NCBI RefSeq assembly: GCF_001267885.1
Contig: NZ_CP012382.1
Location: forward strand, 1,364,001-1,428,000
Origin: Streptomyces ambofaciens ATCC 23877
Lineage (GTDB): Bacteria > Actinomycetota > Actinomycetes > Streptomycetales > Streptomycetaceae
Direction: 5' to 3'
Length of the DNA: 64,000 bases
Below are positions 15,773-24,318 of this stretch, one piece after another. The notes beneath the pieces are model-generated. The model had not been told where the DNA came from, did not search any database, and was given only the letters and a program-made list of their open reading frames with translations. How positions within the stretch are numbered: the first letter of the stretch is position 1; each line of letters starts with the position of its first letter. Both the position numbers and the translations under genes were made by a program.

Positions 15773-17530
15773 ATGCAAGAAGACCAGCGTGTTTTCGATG
15801 TCGCCATCGTCGGAGGCGGCATCGGCGGGACGATGCTGGGGACCGTCCTCGCCCGCCACGGTGTGCGCGTGCTGCTGCTGGAGGGCAGCGGCCACCCCCG
15901 GTTCGCCATCGGAGAGTCCACCGTCCCCGAGACCACGTTCGGCCTGCGGGTGCTGGCCCGCCGCTACGACGTCCCGGAGCTCGAGCACCTGGCGACCAAC
16001 GGGGCGCTGCGCCGCCACGTGTCGTCGAACTGCGGGGTCAAGCGCAACTTCAGCTTCATCTACCACCGGGAGGGCGAGCCCACCCGGCCCGAGGAGTGCA
16101 CCCAGTACCCCACGTGGGGTCCGCCGCTCGGCCCCGACTCGCACTACTTCCGGCAGGACGTGGACGCGTACATGTTCCACGTCGCCGTGTCCTACGGTGT
16201 CACCGCCCACACGCACACCGTGGTCGAGGACGTGAAGTTCGAGGAGGACGGTGCCACGCTCGTCACCCGGGAACGAGGCACCTTCCGGGCCTCGTACGTG
16301 GTCGACGCCGGCGGGATGCGGGCGGTCCTCCCCGAGCGGCTGGGCCTGCGGCAGGACCCGCCGTACCGGACCCGGTCGCGCACGATCTTCACGCACATGG
16401 TGGGCGTACGCCCCTTCGACGCCGTGGCGCCCTCGCGTGAGCAGCACGGCATGCCGAGCCCCTTCAGCCAGGGAACGCTCCACCACATGTTCCCGGGCGG
16501 ATGGTTCTGGGTCATCCCGTTCGACAACCAGTCGACCAGCACGAGCGAGTTGTGCAGCGTCGGCATCAACCTCGACCTCGACCAGCACCCCCGCCCGGAC
16601 GACGTCTCGCCGGAGGAGGAGTTCTGGCGGTACGTGCACCGGTTCCCCAGCGTGGCGCGGCAGTTCGAGCGGGCGCGGGCGGTGCGTCCCTACGTCTCCA
16701 CCGACCGCACCCAGTTCGCCTCGCAGAAGGTGGTCGGCGACCGGTGGTGCCTGCTGCCGCACGCCAGTGACTTCATCGACCCGCTCTTCTCCAGCGGTCT
16801 CGCCGTCACCGTGATGGCGCTGAACGCGCTGAGTCACCGGCTCATCGACGCGGTGCGCCAGAACGACTTCGACACCTCCCGGTTCGCGTATCTGGACCAC
16901 TGGACCAAGCGCATGTTCCGGTTCTACGACGACCTGGTGTCCTGCAGTTACATCGCGTTCGACGACTTCGACCTGTGGAACGCCTGGAACCGGGTGTGGA
17001 CCATCACCACGCTGTACGGCACGAACGCCCAGAACCAGGCCGCCGTCACGTTCGAGAAGACACGGGACCCGGCCTGCTTCGACATGCTGGAGCTGCCGCC
17101 GTACCGAGGGCTCCAGGGCATGGACAACCCCTGGGTGGAGCGCATGTTCGACCAGGCGCGGGACGCCGTACTCGCCTACCGGGCGGGGGAGTCGACGAAG
17201 GAACAGACGATCGCGCGCATCTACGCCCTGTTGGACGAGAGCGGGCTGGTTCCGTCGGTGTGGGCGACCCTGGACCCTCGGAACCGCTGCCCGTCCGGGG
17301 TGTTCACGCTCTGGCCCCTGATGAAGATCCTGCTGTGGGGCAAGTACCGCTCACCGCAGCACGTCCGGGGTTCCTACTTCACCGGCGGGGCACGGCTGGT
17401 GGGCCGGGAGGCGGTCGAGGCGTACCTCACCGAACTGCGGGCCGGCAGCTCCCAGGTCCACCAGACCGTGCGGGACATGTGGCTCAACTGGAACCGCGAC
17501 TGGGCCGAGCGGCCGGCTCCTCGGAAATGA
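15773..17530 (+). CDS. Flavin-dependent halogenase-like FAD monooxygenase
   Basis: A 585-residue FAD enzyme of the tryptophan-halogenase/PHBH superfamily. The FAD-binding GGGIGG (14-19) and GESTVPET (48-55) motifs are clear. The halogenase fingerprint WxWxIP is present as WFWVIP (244-249), and Lys90 in NCGVKRNFSF lies where the chloramine-forming lysine is expected in the CmlS-like, non-tryptophan branch. These features support FADH2-dependent halogenation, needing a separate flavin reductase; one is encoded at 24315-24899. ATG 15773 has GAAAGGA upstream. Some relatives are monooxygenases rather than halogenases, so the reaction is inferred. Substrate unknown. Confidence 0.82.
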   Translation: MQEDQRVFDVAIVGGGIGGTMLGTVLARHGVRVLLLEGSGHPRFAIGESTVPETTFGLRVLARRYDVPELEHLATNGALRRHVSSNCGVKRNFSFIYHREGEPTRPEECTQYPTWGPPLGPDSHYFRQDVDAYMFHVAVSYGVTAHTHTVVEDVKFEEDGATLVTRERGTFRASYVVDAGGMRAVLPERLGLRQDPPYRTRSRTIFTHMVGVRPFDAVAPSREQHGMPSPFSQGTLHHMFPGGWFWVIPFDNQSTSTSELCSVGINLDLDQHPRPDDVSPEEEFWRYVHRFPSVARQFERARAVRPYVSTDRTQFASQKVVGDRWCLLPHASDFIDPLFSSGLAVTVMALNALSHRLIDAVRQNDFDTSRFAYLDHWTKRMFRFYDDLVSCSYIAFDDFDLWNAWNRVWTITTLYGTNAQNQAAVTFEKTRDPACFDMLELPPYRGLQGMDNPWVERMFDQARDAVLAYRAGESTKEQTIARIYALLDESGLVPSVWATLDPRNRCPSGVFTLWPLMKILLWGKYRSPQHVRGSYFTGGARLVGREAVEAYLTELRAGSSQVHQTVRDMWLNWNRDWAERPAPRK

Positions 17531-17679
17531 GCGCGAAAAATCATTCCTGCCATCCGGCGGAGGCATGCATTCCGGTTTGCCGCCCAAGGCGCTCGGGTAG
17601 GAAAACCACACGGCCGACAATTGGAAAGTCGGTCTCGGTTCCCTCTGCTCGATCGAGAGACAACGGGCTGCAATCCATC

Positions 17680-18204
17680 ATGGTGCGACATTCCACCTGC
17701 CCCTCGCCCGCTGAATGCTCCTGGGAAGAAATCTTCCAGCATCAGGACCGCCTCATGCGGCTGGTTCGGCGAAGACTGCCAAGTTTCCAGGACGCCGAGG
17801 ACTGCGTCCAGGAGACCATGGCCCGCGCGGCCGCCCACGCCGCGCTGGACAGGAATCGACTCGGCGCCTTCCTGACGTCCGTGGCACTCCGCCTCTGCAT
17901 CGACTTCTACCGTGACCTGGAACGACGCAGCAGACTCCTCCAGCGCGCGGCGCTCGCCGACACCCCCGGCACGACCGAGGAGGATGTCTGCGACGAGGAC
18001 TTCGGCAGATGGCTGCTGGGCCAGGTACAACACCTGCGGGGGCGGGAGCAAGAAGTCATACTCGCCCGCGCCAAGGGCATTTCCACCGCGGAATTCGCCC
18101 GCCTGCACAACATTTCCGTGAAGGCCGCAGAAGCCGCCTTCACCAGGGGCCGCGCACGATTGAAGACCGTGTGTGCAAAAGCCTTGGAAGGCTGCTCCCG
18201 ATAA
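17680..18204 (+). CDS. ECF-type RNA polymerase sigma factor
   Basis: A 174-residue ECF sigma factor. Region 2 is at about residues 25-85 (FQDAEDCVQETMARAAAHAA, FLTSVALRLCIDFYRDLERR) and region 4 at about 115-165 (HLRGREQEVILARAKGIS, then LHNISVKAAEAAFTRGRARL). No anti-sigma factor gene is adjacent. It uses a TAA stop, rare in this genome. The surrounding 150-base leader is comparatively AT-rich and lacks a strong Shine-Dalgarno site before ATG 17680. Position between the halogenase and the NPLA-repeat gene suggests it is the pathway-specific activator of the island, though no shared promoter motif could be confirmed by eye. Confidence 0.85.
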   Translation: MVRHSTCPSPAECSWEEIFQHQDRLMRLVRRRLPSFQDAEDCVQETMARAAAHAALDRNRLGAFLTSVALRLCIDFYRDLERRSRLLQRAALADTPGTTEEDVCDEDFGRWLLGQVQHLRGREQEVILARAKGISTAEFARLHNISVKAAEAAFTRGRARLKTVCAKALEGCSR

Positions 18205-18256
18205 CACCCGGAACCTGCATATCCCCCTCGCAGAGAAACGGAAAGGGACCCCACTC

Positions 18257-18976
18257 ATGTCCAACAACAAAAACATCCAGGACATCTTCAAGGACCTGGT
18301 CGGCAATATGGCCGACAGCGGGAAGGAGGCCTTCGACGACATGCTCAACCGGGCGGACAAGCCCGGGTCGTGCGGCTCCGGGAACGCCGTCGACACCCTG
18401 GCCGGGCTGCCGGCGAACGCGCTCGGCGCCCTGGCCGGTGCCGTCAACCCGGCGACCGCGCTGGCGGGCGCCGCCAATCCGCTGGCGGTCCTCGCGGGGG
18501 GCGGGGGCAACCCGCTGGCCGCGCTCGGCGGCCTCGCGGGCGGCGGCAACCCGCTCGCCGGTCTCACCTCGGGGGCCGCGAACCAGCTGGGCAACATCGC
18601 CAACGCGGCGCAGAACCCCCTGGCCGCGCTCACCGGCGCCGCGGGCGTGGGCAACCCGCTCGCGGCCGTCGTCGGCGCGGCCAACCCGCTCGCCGCGGTC
18701 GGCGGGGCGGCCGGCGCCCTCGGCGGTCTCGGTCAGCTGGCCGGCGGCCTCGGCCATGCGGCGGGCGGGGTCGGCGACCTCATGTCGCTGCCCACCCAGC
18801 TCACCCAACTGCTCCAGGTGCTGCCCAAGCTGATCGAGGCCCTCCAGGGGCTGCAGAACCTGACCAACCTGCCGGCCCAGGCCGGACAGCAGGGCCTGGC
18901 GGCGTTGCAGGGCCTGACCGGTCAGCAGCAGGGAGGTGGCAAACCGCAGGGCGGACCGTCCTCGACCCCGAGCTGA
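18257..18976 (+). CDS. Low-complexity NPLA-repeat protein of unknown function
   Basis: A 239-residue protein I do not recognise. A charged N-terminus (IQDIFKDLVGNMADSGKEAF) is followed by a Gly/Ala/Leu-rich region in which the tetrapeptide NPLA or a variant recurs at residues 64 (NPAT), 74, 85, 98, 120, 133 and 143, separated by 10-22 residues. A hydrophobic Leu/Gln-rich tail follows (QLTQLLQVLPKLIEALQGLQ, 181-200) and ends in QQQGGGKPQGG. There is no signal peptide and no classic transmembrane helix. The repeat could form a regular amphipathic or stacked scaffold or a lipid-associated coat; this is inference only. ATG 18257 lies 52 bases after the sigma-factor stop; co-transcription is likely. 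Confidence 0.8.
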   Translation: MSNNKNIQDIFKDLVGNMADSGKEAFDDMLNRADKPGSCGSGNAVDTLAGLPANALGALAGAVNPATALAGAANPLAVLAGGGGNPLAALGGLAGGGNPLAGLTSGAANQLGNIANAAQNPLAALTGAAGVGNPLAAVVGAANPLAAVGGAAGALGGLGQLAGGLGHAAGGVGDLMSLPTQLTQLLQVLPKLIEALQGLQNLTNLPAQAGQQGLAALQGLTGQQQGGGKPQGGPSSTPS

Positions 18977-19066
18977 CCGACCGTGCCACCGTCCCGTCCG
19001 GCCGGCCGTGCGGAGAGCGCCGGCGTCGTACCGTCCGGGATCCCCACATGAGGAGGAGGACACACG

Positions 19067-20632
19067 ATGGCGTCTGCCGTCGGCGACCGGCTGCGTCTCG
19101 TGGTCAGGGTCCTGGGCAGCCTCGCGGCCGACGAGGTGGGGCAGGCCACCCGGCTGCGGAGACGGACGGGGCGGGGCACACGGTTCCCGGCGGAGGGCAC
19201 AGCGGCCTCCGCCGGGTCCACCGAAGGGGCGGAGCGGCGCCGGGCCAAGGCGGTCCGGCACGCGCTGGAGAGCCTCGGCCCCTTCTACGTGAAACTCGGC
19301 CAGATCCTGTCCACGCGTCCCGACATGGTCCCCGCGTCCATCCGGGACGAACTGCAGAACCTGCACGACGAGGTCGACGTCCAGCCCTTCTCCGAGTTCG
19401 AGCCCGTGCTGGCGCGGGACCTCGGGCCGGACTGGAAGCTGCGCTTCGACGACATCGAGACCGTCGCCCCGCTCGGGGCGGCGTCCCTCGCGCAGGTCTA
19501 CCGCGTGACGCTGCCGGGCGGGCGCCCGGCGGTGGTCAAGATCCAGCGGCCCGGCATCCGTGACGGCGTGCTCGCGGACATGGCCCTGATGCGGCGGGCG
19601 TCGAGGATCGTGGCCCGGGTCGCGCCCCGGTTCAACGAGGTGATCGACATCGAGGCGATGCTCGGCTCGGTCTTCGACGCCATGGAGCCGGAGCTGGACT
19701 TCACCGGCGAGGCCCGCAACATGGACGAGGCCCGTGAGCACGTCCGGGCGTTCCGCACCCTGGAGGTCCCCCGCGTCCTGCACGCGAGCCCGCGGGTCCT
19801 CGTCCAGTCGCTGGCCGACGGGAAGTCGGTGCGGCACGTCGACCGCGGCCACTTCACCGACGACGAGCGCGTCGAGATCGGCAAGGACCTGCTGCGGTTC
19901 ATGTACCACGGGTACTTCGTCCACCGCTTCTTCCACGCCGACCCGCACGCCGGCAACGTCTTCGCCGCCCCCGGCGGGCCCGCGACGCTCATCGACTGGG
20001 GCATGGTGGGCAGGCTGGACCGGCGGACCAGCCTGCAACTGCTGCCCCTGTTCATGACACTGGCGCAGAACGACGGCGCCGGCCTGGCGCAGCACTGGGC
20101 GGGAATGGGCCGCATGACGCCGTGGGCCAACATGCCGGCGTTCGCCGCCGACATGGCCGCGTTCGTGCCGAAGGTCTCCCATCTGTCCCTGGAGGACATG
20201 AACTTCGGCGTCTCGCTCACCACCGTGCTCGCCAAGGCGACCAAGCGGGGCATCGGTTCACCGCCCGCGGTGTCGCTGCTGGGCAAGTCGTTCGCCAACC
20301 TGGACGGCTCGGTGCGGTGCCTGGCTCCCGAGATCACCCTGCCCGAGGTGTTCCAGGCGGAGGTGCCGAAGATCCTCCTCTCGCTGGGCCGCGAGTTCCT
20401 CGGACGCAACCAGTTCGCCCGGAACTCCATGGAACTGCTGCTGGCCGCCGTCACCAGCCCCGACCAGATGCGGGGCGTCCTCTCCGACGTGGCCAACCGG
20501 CAGTTCGCCCTGCACCTCCACGAGCCGCGCACGCCGGCCGCGCTGGGCGGCCAGCGACCCACCCGCCCCTCCGCCAGCCTGCTCGCGCTGGGTGCCGCGG
20601 CCTACCTGCTGGGCCGTCGCCGCTCCGGCTGA
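19067..20632 (+). CDS. ABC1/AarF/UbiB-family atypical kinase-like protein
   Basis: A 521-residue protein of the UbiB/ADCK family, ATP-binding proteins tied to isoprenoid quinone or lipid metabolism. The hallmark KxGQ motif is K76-LGQ in FYVKLGQILSTRPDMVP. The Ala-rich loop is GAASLAQVYRV, the nucleotide-binding Lys lies in VVKIQRPG, and the catalytic loop HADPHAGN and metal-binding DWG are intact. A C-terminal hydrophobic stretch (SASLLALGAAAYLLG) may anchor it to the membrane. An excellent GGAGGAGGA ribosome site precedes ATG 19067. Same strand as the NPLA-repeat gene, 90 bases apart. In this context it may support a lipid-associated biosynthetic complex (speculative). Confidence 0.88.
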   Translation: MASAVGDRLRLVVRVLGSLAADEVGQATRLRRRTGRGTRFPAEGTAASAGSTEGAERRRAKAVRHALESLGPFYVKLGQILSTRPDMVPASIRDELQNLHDEVDVQPFSEFEPVLARDLGPDWKLRFDDIETVAPLGAASLAQVYRVTLPGGRPAVVKIQRPGIRDGVLADMALMRRASRIVARVAPRFNEVIDIEAMLGSVFDAMEPELDFTGEARNMDEAREHVRAFRTLEVPRVLHASPRVLVQSLADGKSVRHVDRGHFTDDERVEIGKDLLRFMYHGYFVHRFFHADPHAGNVFAAPGGPATLIDWGMVGRLDRRTSLQLLPLFMTLAQNDGAGLAQHWAGMGRMTPWANMPAFAADMAAFVPKVSHLSLEDMNFGVSLTTVLAKATKRGIGSPPAVSLLGKSFANLDGSVRCLAPEITLPEVFQAEVPKILLSLGREFLGRNQFARNSMELLLAAVTSPDQMRGVLSDVANRQFALHLHEPRTPAALGGQRPTRPSASLLALGAAAYLLGRRRSG

Positions 20633-20747
20633 GCCGGGCCCCGCGGGGCCGCCCCGCCCCGTCGCGCCCGCGCCGCCCCTGGCCCGGCCCTTCGCACCCC
20701 TTCCTCATCCCGTTCCATCAGGTTCCGTTCCGTTCCAAGGAGGCCCC

Positions 20748-21617
20748 ATGCCGGAATCCGCACGTCCGCAGGCGCCGGCCGCCGACACCCCGGCGGGCGT
20801 CCCGCTCGCGGCGCTCTGGACGGCCGCCGCGCACGCGGCGGAGTACCTCCGGCCCGCGCCGTACGTCCGCGACCCCTGGGCCGCCGACTTCCTGCACGCG
20901 GCCGGCTTCGAAGGCGGCCCGCCCGGTGACGGGCCGATGCAGCGCCTGCTGCCGGACTGGCAGGTGGTGCGCACCCGCTTCTTCGACGACCATCTGCTCA
21001 CCGCCGCCCGTTCGGGCCGCCGCCAGGTGGTGCTGCTCGGCGCGGGCCTCGACACCCGCGCCTTCCGGCTCGACTGGCCGACCGGCGTCCAGGTCTTCGA
21101 GATCGAGGATCCGGCCGTACTCGCCTTCAAGGAGTACGTACTGGACTGCAGCCGTCCCTCGTGCGGGCGCCGCACGCTCGTCGAGGCCGACGCCCGCTCC
21201 GCCTGGGGCCCGGAACTCGTCGCGGCGGGCTTCGACCCCGCCCGGCCCACCTCCTGGCTCTGTGAGGCGCCCCTCTACTTCCGCCGCCCCCCGGAGGTGG
21301 AGGCCGCTGTCGCCACGATGACCGAACTCTCCGCTCCGGACAGCGTGTTCGGCGCCGAGTGCGTGAACTCCGCCACGACGTCCTCGCCGTTCGTGGCGCC
21401 CTTCATGGACGCCCTGTCGACGATCGGGCTGGCCTGGAACTGGCAACTCGGCGAACCGGAACGCTGGTGGGCGGAGCGCGGCTGGGACGCGGCGGTCGCC
21501 GACCCGTTCACGCTGCCGTACGTGATCGAGCGCCTCTCCCCGTACCTGCCGATGGTGGGAACGGCCGCCGCGAAGTGCGTGTTCCTGACGACGGGGACGC
21601 TGCGCGACACGGTCTGA
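20748..21617 (+). CDS. Class I SAM-dependent methyltransferase, LCM/TcmP-like family
   Basis: A 289-residue SAM methyltransferase of the leucine-carboxyl-methyltransferase-like family, marked by VVLLGAGLDTRAFRLDWP (94-111), FEIEDPAVLAFKEYVL and SWLCEAPLYFRRP. Members methylate carboxyl or phenolic oxygens in natural-product pathways. ATG 20748 has AAGGAGG at 20737-20743. It is the last plus-strand gene before the central terminator. In aliphatic azoxy pathways a SAM methyltransferase performs a late O-methylation, which would fit a role here if the two arms of the island cooperate; that link is inference. Confidence 0.88.
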   Translation: MPESARPQAPAADTPAGVPLAALWTAAAHAAEYLRPAPYVRDPWAADFLHAAGFEGGPPGDGPMQRLLPDWQVVRTRFFDDHLLTAARSGRRQVVLLGAGLDTRAFRLDWPTGVQVFEIEDPAVLAFKEYVLDCSRPSCGRRTLVEADARSAWGPELVAAGFDPARPTSWLCEAPLYFRRPPEVEAAVATMTELSAPDSVFGAECVNSATTSSPFVAPFMDALSTIGLAWNWQLGEPERWWAERGWDAAVADPFTLPYVIERLSPYLPMVGTAAAKCVFLTTGTLRDTV

Positions 21618-21622
21618 GACGC

Positions 21623-21665
21623 CGTGCGCGGGGCCCCGGGCGTCATGTCCGGGGCCCCGCGCACG
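21623..21665. terminator. Bidirectional terminator between the two island arms
   Basis: A perfect 17-base-pair stem (21623-21639 with 21649-21665) encloses a nine-base loop. It starts six bases after the methyltransferase stop and ends 12 bases before the stop of the convergent acyltransferase gene. The stem is almost entirely G and C and there is no T-tract. One of the strongest hairpins in the window. Confidence 0.85.
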
Positions 21666-21677
21666 ACACCGTCGGGT

Positions 21678-22919
21678 CTACGGCCGCTCCAGCTCCAGCA
21701 GAGCGGCGAGCCACAGGTCCGGAAGCTCGTCCGCGGTCGCCAGGGCCTCGTCGTGGACGACGGTCAGACACGCGGTGTCGTGCTGGCTCGTCAGCGTCGT
21801 CACGCACCGGATGCCCGACGCGACGCCGGTGAAGACCGCCGCGCGCCGGGCCGCGGCCCCCTGGTGGACCAGGGCCGTGCCGAAGTCCACGCTGCTCACC
21901 GGTCCGGCGACGACGGCACCGTGGACCAGGCGGGTGCCGACGGTGGCGCCCAGCGTCCGCGGGGCGGCGGCCAGCAGCAGGCGCATGGCGTCGCGCCGCC
22001 GGGTCTCGCGCAGCCGGCCCGTGCACGCGACGACCCTGGCCAGGGCCCGGCGCGGCGACTCCTCGTCGCAGGGCAGCAGGAGCCGGGCGGTGACCATGCG
22101 GTTGCCCGGGGCGTACTCCTCCCCCGGCGCCCGGACCGACATCGGGATCGACACGGGCAGCGGCGGATGGGCCGAGCCGGTGTCCTTCAGGTACCAGGTA
22201 CGGACGGCGTGGGACAGGGCGGCCAGGTAGACGTCCGTCACCGTGCCGCCGTGGGCGCGGGCGACGGCGCGCAGCCGGGCCAGCGGGGTGTCGGTGTGGC
22301 ACACGTCGACGCGGCCGGTCGACACCCCGTCGAAGGCCGGTTTGCTGGTGGGCCCGCGGAAGGCGGCCGCCACCTCGCCGAGGGCGTCCGCGAGGCCGGG
22401 CACGGTGGGCCGGGCGGGGGGCCGCGGGGACGGCCCGCCACCGGGCTCGTCGCCGAGGAGGGCGCGGGCGGTGTAGACGGCGCCCATGCCGTCCTGGAAG
22501 GCGTGGTCGGTGCGGTAGACCAGGGCGTGGCGGCCGGCCGGGCCGTGGACCAGCCACACGTCCCAGGGCGGCCGGTCGTCCGTGCCCAGCGGCCGGGACA
22601 GCATCAGCCGGCTGGTCGCCGAGCCGTCGGTGTCCTCGGGCAGCCACGCCTCGTGCACGTGCAGGTCCACCGCGATCCGGTCCACTCGCCGGAACCTCCC
22701 GCGGTCCCGTGCGATGCGGTAGCGCAGGGTCGGGATGCGGTGGGCGCGTGCGGCGACCCGCGCGCGGAGGGAGTCCAGGGTGGGCGCGCGGCCCTCGAAC
22801 TCGAACACGAACGCGACGGGCAGCGGCCGGCCGCCCGTCGCCCTGTGGAAGGCGACGTCGGCGGTTCCCATGGACAGGGACGGCGGCAGTCGGCCGTCCG
22901 TGCCGAGGCGGGGTGTCAT
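21678..22919 (-). CDS. WS/DGAT-like acyltransferase (condensation-domain fold)
   Basis: A 413-residue enzyme related to wax-ester synthase/diacylglycerol acyltransferases and NRPS condensation domains. The active-site motif HHxxxDG appears as DHAFQDG (138-144): the first His is Asp, but the catalytic second His139 and the DG pair are kept. The C-terminal half retains the family pattern of PLPVSIPMSVR, then GNRMVTARLLLP and GPVSSVDFG. ATG 22919 has GGAGG upstream. Last gene of the nine-gene minus-strand operon. Likely role: acyl transfer from acyl-CoA or ACP onto a hydroxyl or amine of the pathway product. The exact donor and acceptor are unknown. Confidence 0.85.
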   Translation of the reverse strand: MTPRLGTDGRLPPSLSMGTADVAFHRATGGRPLPVAFVFEFEGRAPTLDSLRARVAARAHRIPTLRYRIARDRGRFRRVDRIAVDLHVHEAWLPEDTDGSATSRLMLSRPLGTDDRPPWDVWLVHGPAGRHALVYRTDHAFQDGMGAVYTARALLGDEPGGGPSPRPPARPTVPGLADALGEVAAAFRGPTSKPAFDGVSTGRVDVCHTDTPLARLRAVARAHGGTVTDVYLAALSHAVRTWYLKDTGSAHPPLPVSIPMSVRAPGEEYAPGNRMVTARLLLPCDEESPRRALARVVACTGRLRETRRRDAMRLLLAAAPRTLGATVGTRLVHGAVVAGPVSSVDFGTALVHQGAAARRAAVFTGVASGIRCVTTLTSQHDTACLTVVHDEALATADELPDLWLAALLELERP

Positions 22920-22995
22920 CGAGGAACCTCCTGGTCGGTTATCGGTTCGGGGGACCGCGGTGCTCGCGGACGGATGAGGTGAGAAGGGGCCGGTG

Positions 22996-24318
22996 TCAGC
23001 ATGTATGCCGCGCCACGCGTCCCAACGTGTCCACGTACGCGCGCAGCAGGGGCCGAACGGGTCCGCGTACGGGCAGGGCCGGGGCCTGGGAGCGGTGCCA
23101 CGGGAGCGGTTCGCCGGGCTGCGGATCGCCCAGCAGGGCGGCGGCCACATGCGCGCCGTGTGCCACGGACAGGGCGAGGCCGTGGCCGCAGCAGCCGCCG
23201 ATGTACCAGACGTCGTCGAAGCCCCGCACCGGCCCGACCACCGGCAGGTCGTCGCCGGTCATGCCGATGCGGCCGGACCAGCGGTGGGTGACCCGTACCT
23301 CGGCGAGGTCGGGATGCAGGGACCGCAGCCAGCGCTCCAGCCGGCCCCAGGCGCGCTCCCCGGCCGCCCGCAGCCGGGCGGCGCCGAGGCCGGCCGGGAC
23401 CGTGGCGGTGCCGCCGCCCGCGACCAGGCCCCGGTCAGGGAGCACCCGGAAGTACGGCGCCATCGGCATGGCGTCGACGACGGAGTGCCCGGCCCGCCCG
23501 CCCAGGGCCTCGTACGCGGCCGGGCTCAGCGGCTCGGTGGCGACGGCGTACACCTCCAGCGGCAGGACGGTGCCGACCGGCAGGGCCAGTGCCGTTGCGG
23601 CCGAGTTGACGGCCAGCACCGCCTTCCCGGCGTAGAGCCGGCCGTGCGGGAGGACCAGTTCGGGGCCGACCAGATCGCCCGGGTGGACCGCCAGCAGCGG
23701 GCTGCGGCCGTAGAACCGGACGCCCTTGCCGGCGCAGGCGCGGGCGAGGGCGCAGGTCAGGGCGGCCGGGTCGAGGGTCGCGGCGGGACGGTGCACCAGT
23801 GCGGCCCGGTAGGGCACGCCGACCCGGTCGCGGATGCCGGCCGGGGTGAGGACGGGGACGTCCAGGCCGATCTCGCGGCAGGCGCGGGCCTGGCGGGCGA
23901 GTGCCGCGAGGCCCGCGGCCGAGCGGGTGGCCACGAGCTGTTCGCCGGTCCGCAGTCCGCAGGGCACGTCGAGCCGGGTGCACAGCTCCAGGACGTCCCG
24001 TACCGCCCGCTCGCTGGCCCGGTGCATCCGGCGGGCCGTCCGCGGGCCGAAGCGGCGCACCGCGCGGTCGACGGCGGGGCCGGCCCGGGGGCCCAGCAGG
24101 CCGGTGCCCCGGCCGCTGGCCCCCGCGGCCGGGTGCTCGGCGTCCACCACGACGACGTCGAGCCCGGGGGCGCGTTCGGCGAGGTGGTAGGCGCAGGACA
24201 ACCCGGCCAGGCCGGCCCCGACGACGGCCACGTCCGCGGTGACCACGCCGTGCAGTTCGGGGCCCGGCGGCAGTTCCGCCGGTCCCCAGTACGGCGTTCC
24301 GGCCGCCGGCCCGCTCAT
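22996..24318 (-). CDS. FAD-dependent oxidoreductase, DadA/glycine-oxidase-like
   Basis: A 440-residue flavoprotein of the D-amino-acid-oxidase (DAO) superfamily. The N-terminal Rossmann motif is VAVVGAGLAGLSCAYHL (GAGLAG 35-40), with VVVVDAEHPAAGASGRGTG after it. A C-terminal FAD contact is RIGMTGDDLPVVGPV followed by GCCGHGLALSVAHG. Such enzymes oxidise C-N bonds, typically secondary or primary amines. ATG 24318 overlaps the flavin-reductase stop (ATGA), so translation is coupled. In an N-N pathway it could oxidise an amine or hydrazine intermediate (inference). Its 3' neighbour is 76 bases away. Confidence 0.85.
   Translation of the reverse strand: MSGPAAGTPYWGPAELPPGPELHGVVTADVAVVGAGLAGLSCAYHLAERAPGLDVVVVDAEHPAAGASGRGTGLLGPRAGPAVDRAVRRFGPRTARRMHRASERAVRDVLELCTRLDVPCGLRTGEQLVATRSAAGLAALARQARACREIGLDVPVLTPAGIRDRVGVPYRAALVHRPAATLDPAALTCALARACAGKGVRFYGRSPLLAVHPGDLVGPELVLPHGRLYAGKAVLAVNSAATALALPVGTVLPLEVYAVATEPLSPAAYEALGGRAGHSVVDAMPMAPYFRVLPDRGLVAGGGTATVPAGLGAARLRAAGERAWGRLERWLRSLHPDLAEVRVTHRWSGRIGMTGDDLPVVGPVRGFDDVWYIGGCCGHGLALSVAHGAHVAAALLGDPQPGEPLPWHRSQAPALPVRGPVRPLLRAYVDTLGRVARHTC

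Noticed and set aside
17724..17737. Operator GGAAGA-AA-TCTTCC
   Set aside because: The palindrome lies inside the ECF sigma coding sequence just after the start, with no neighbour promoter to control; probably chance.
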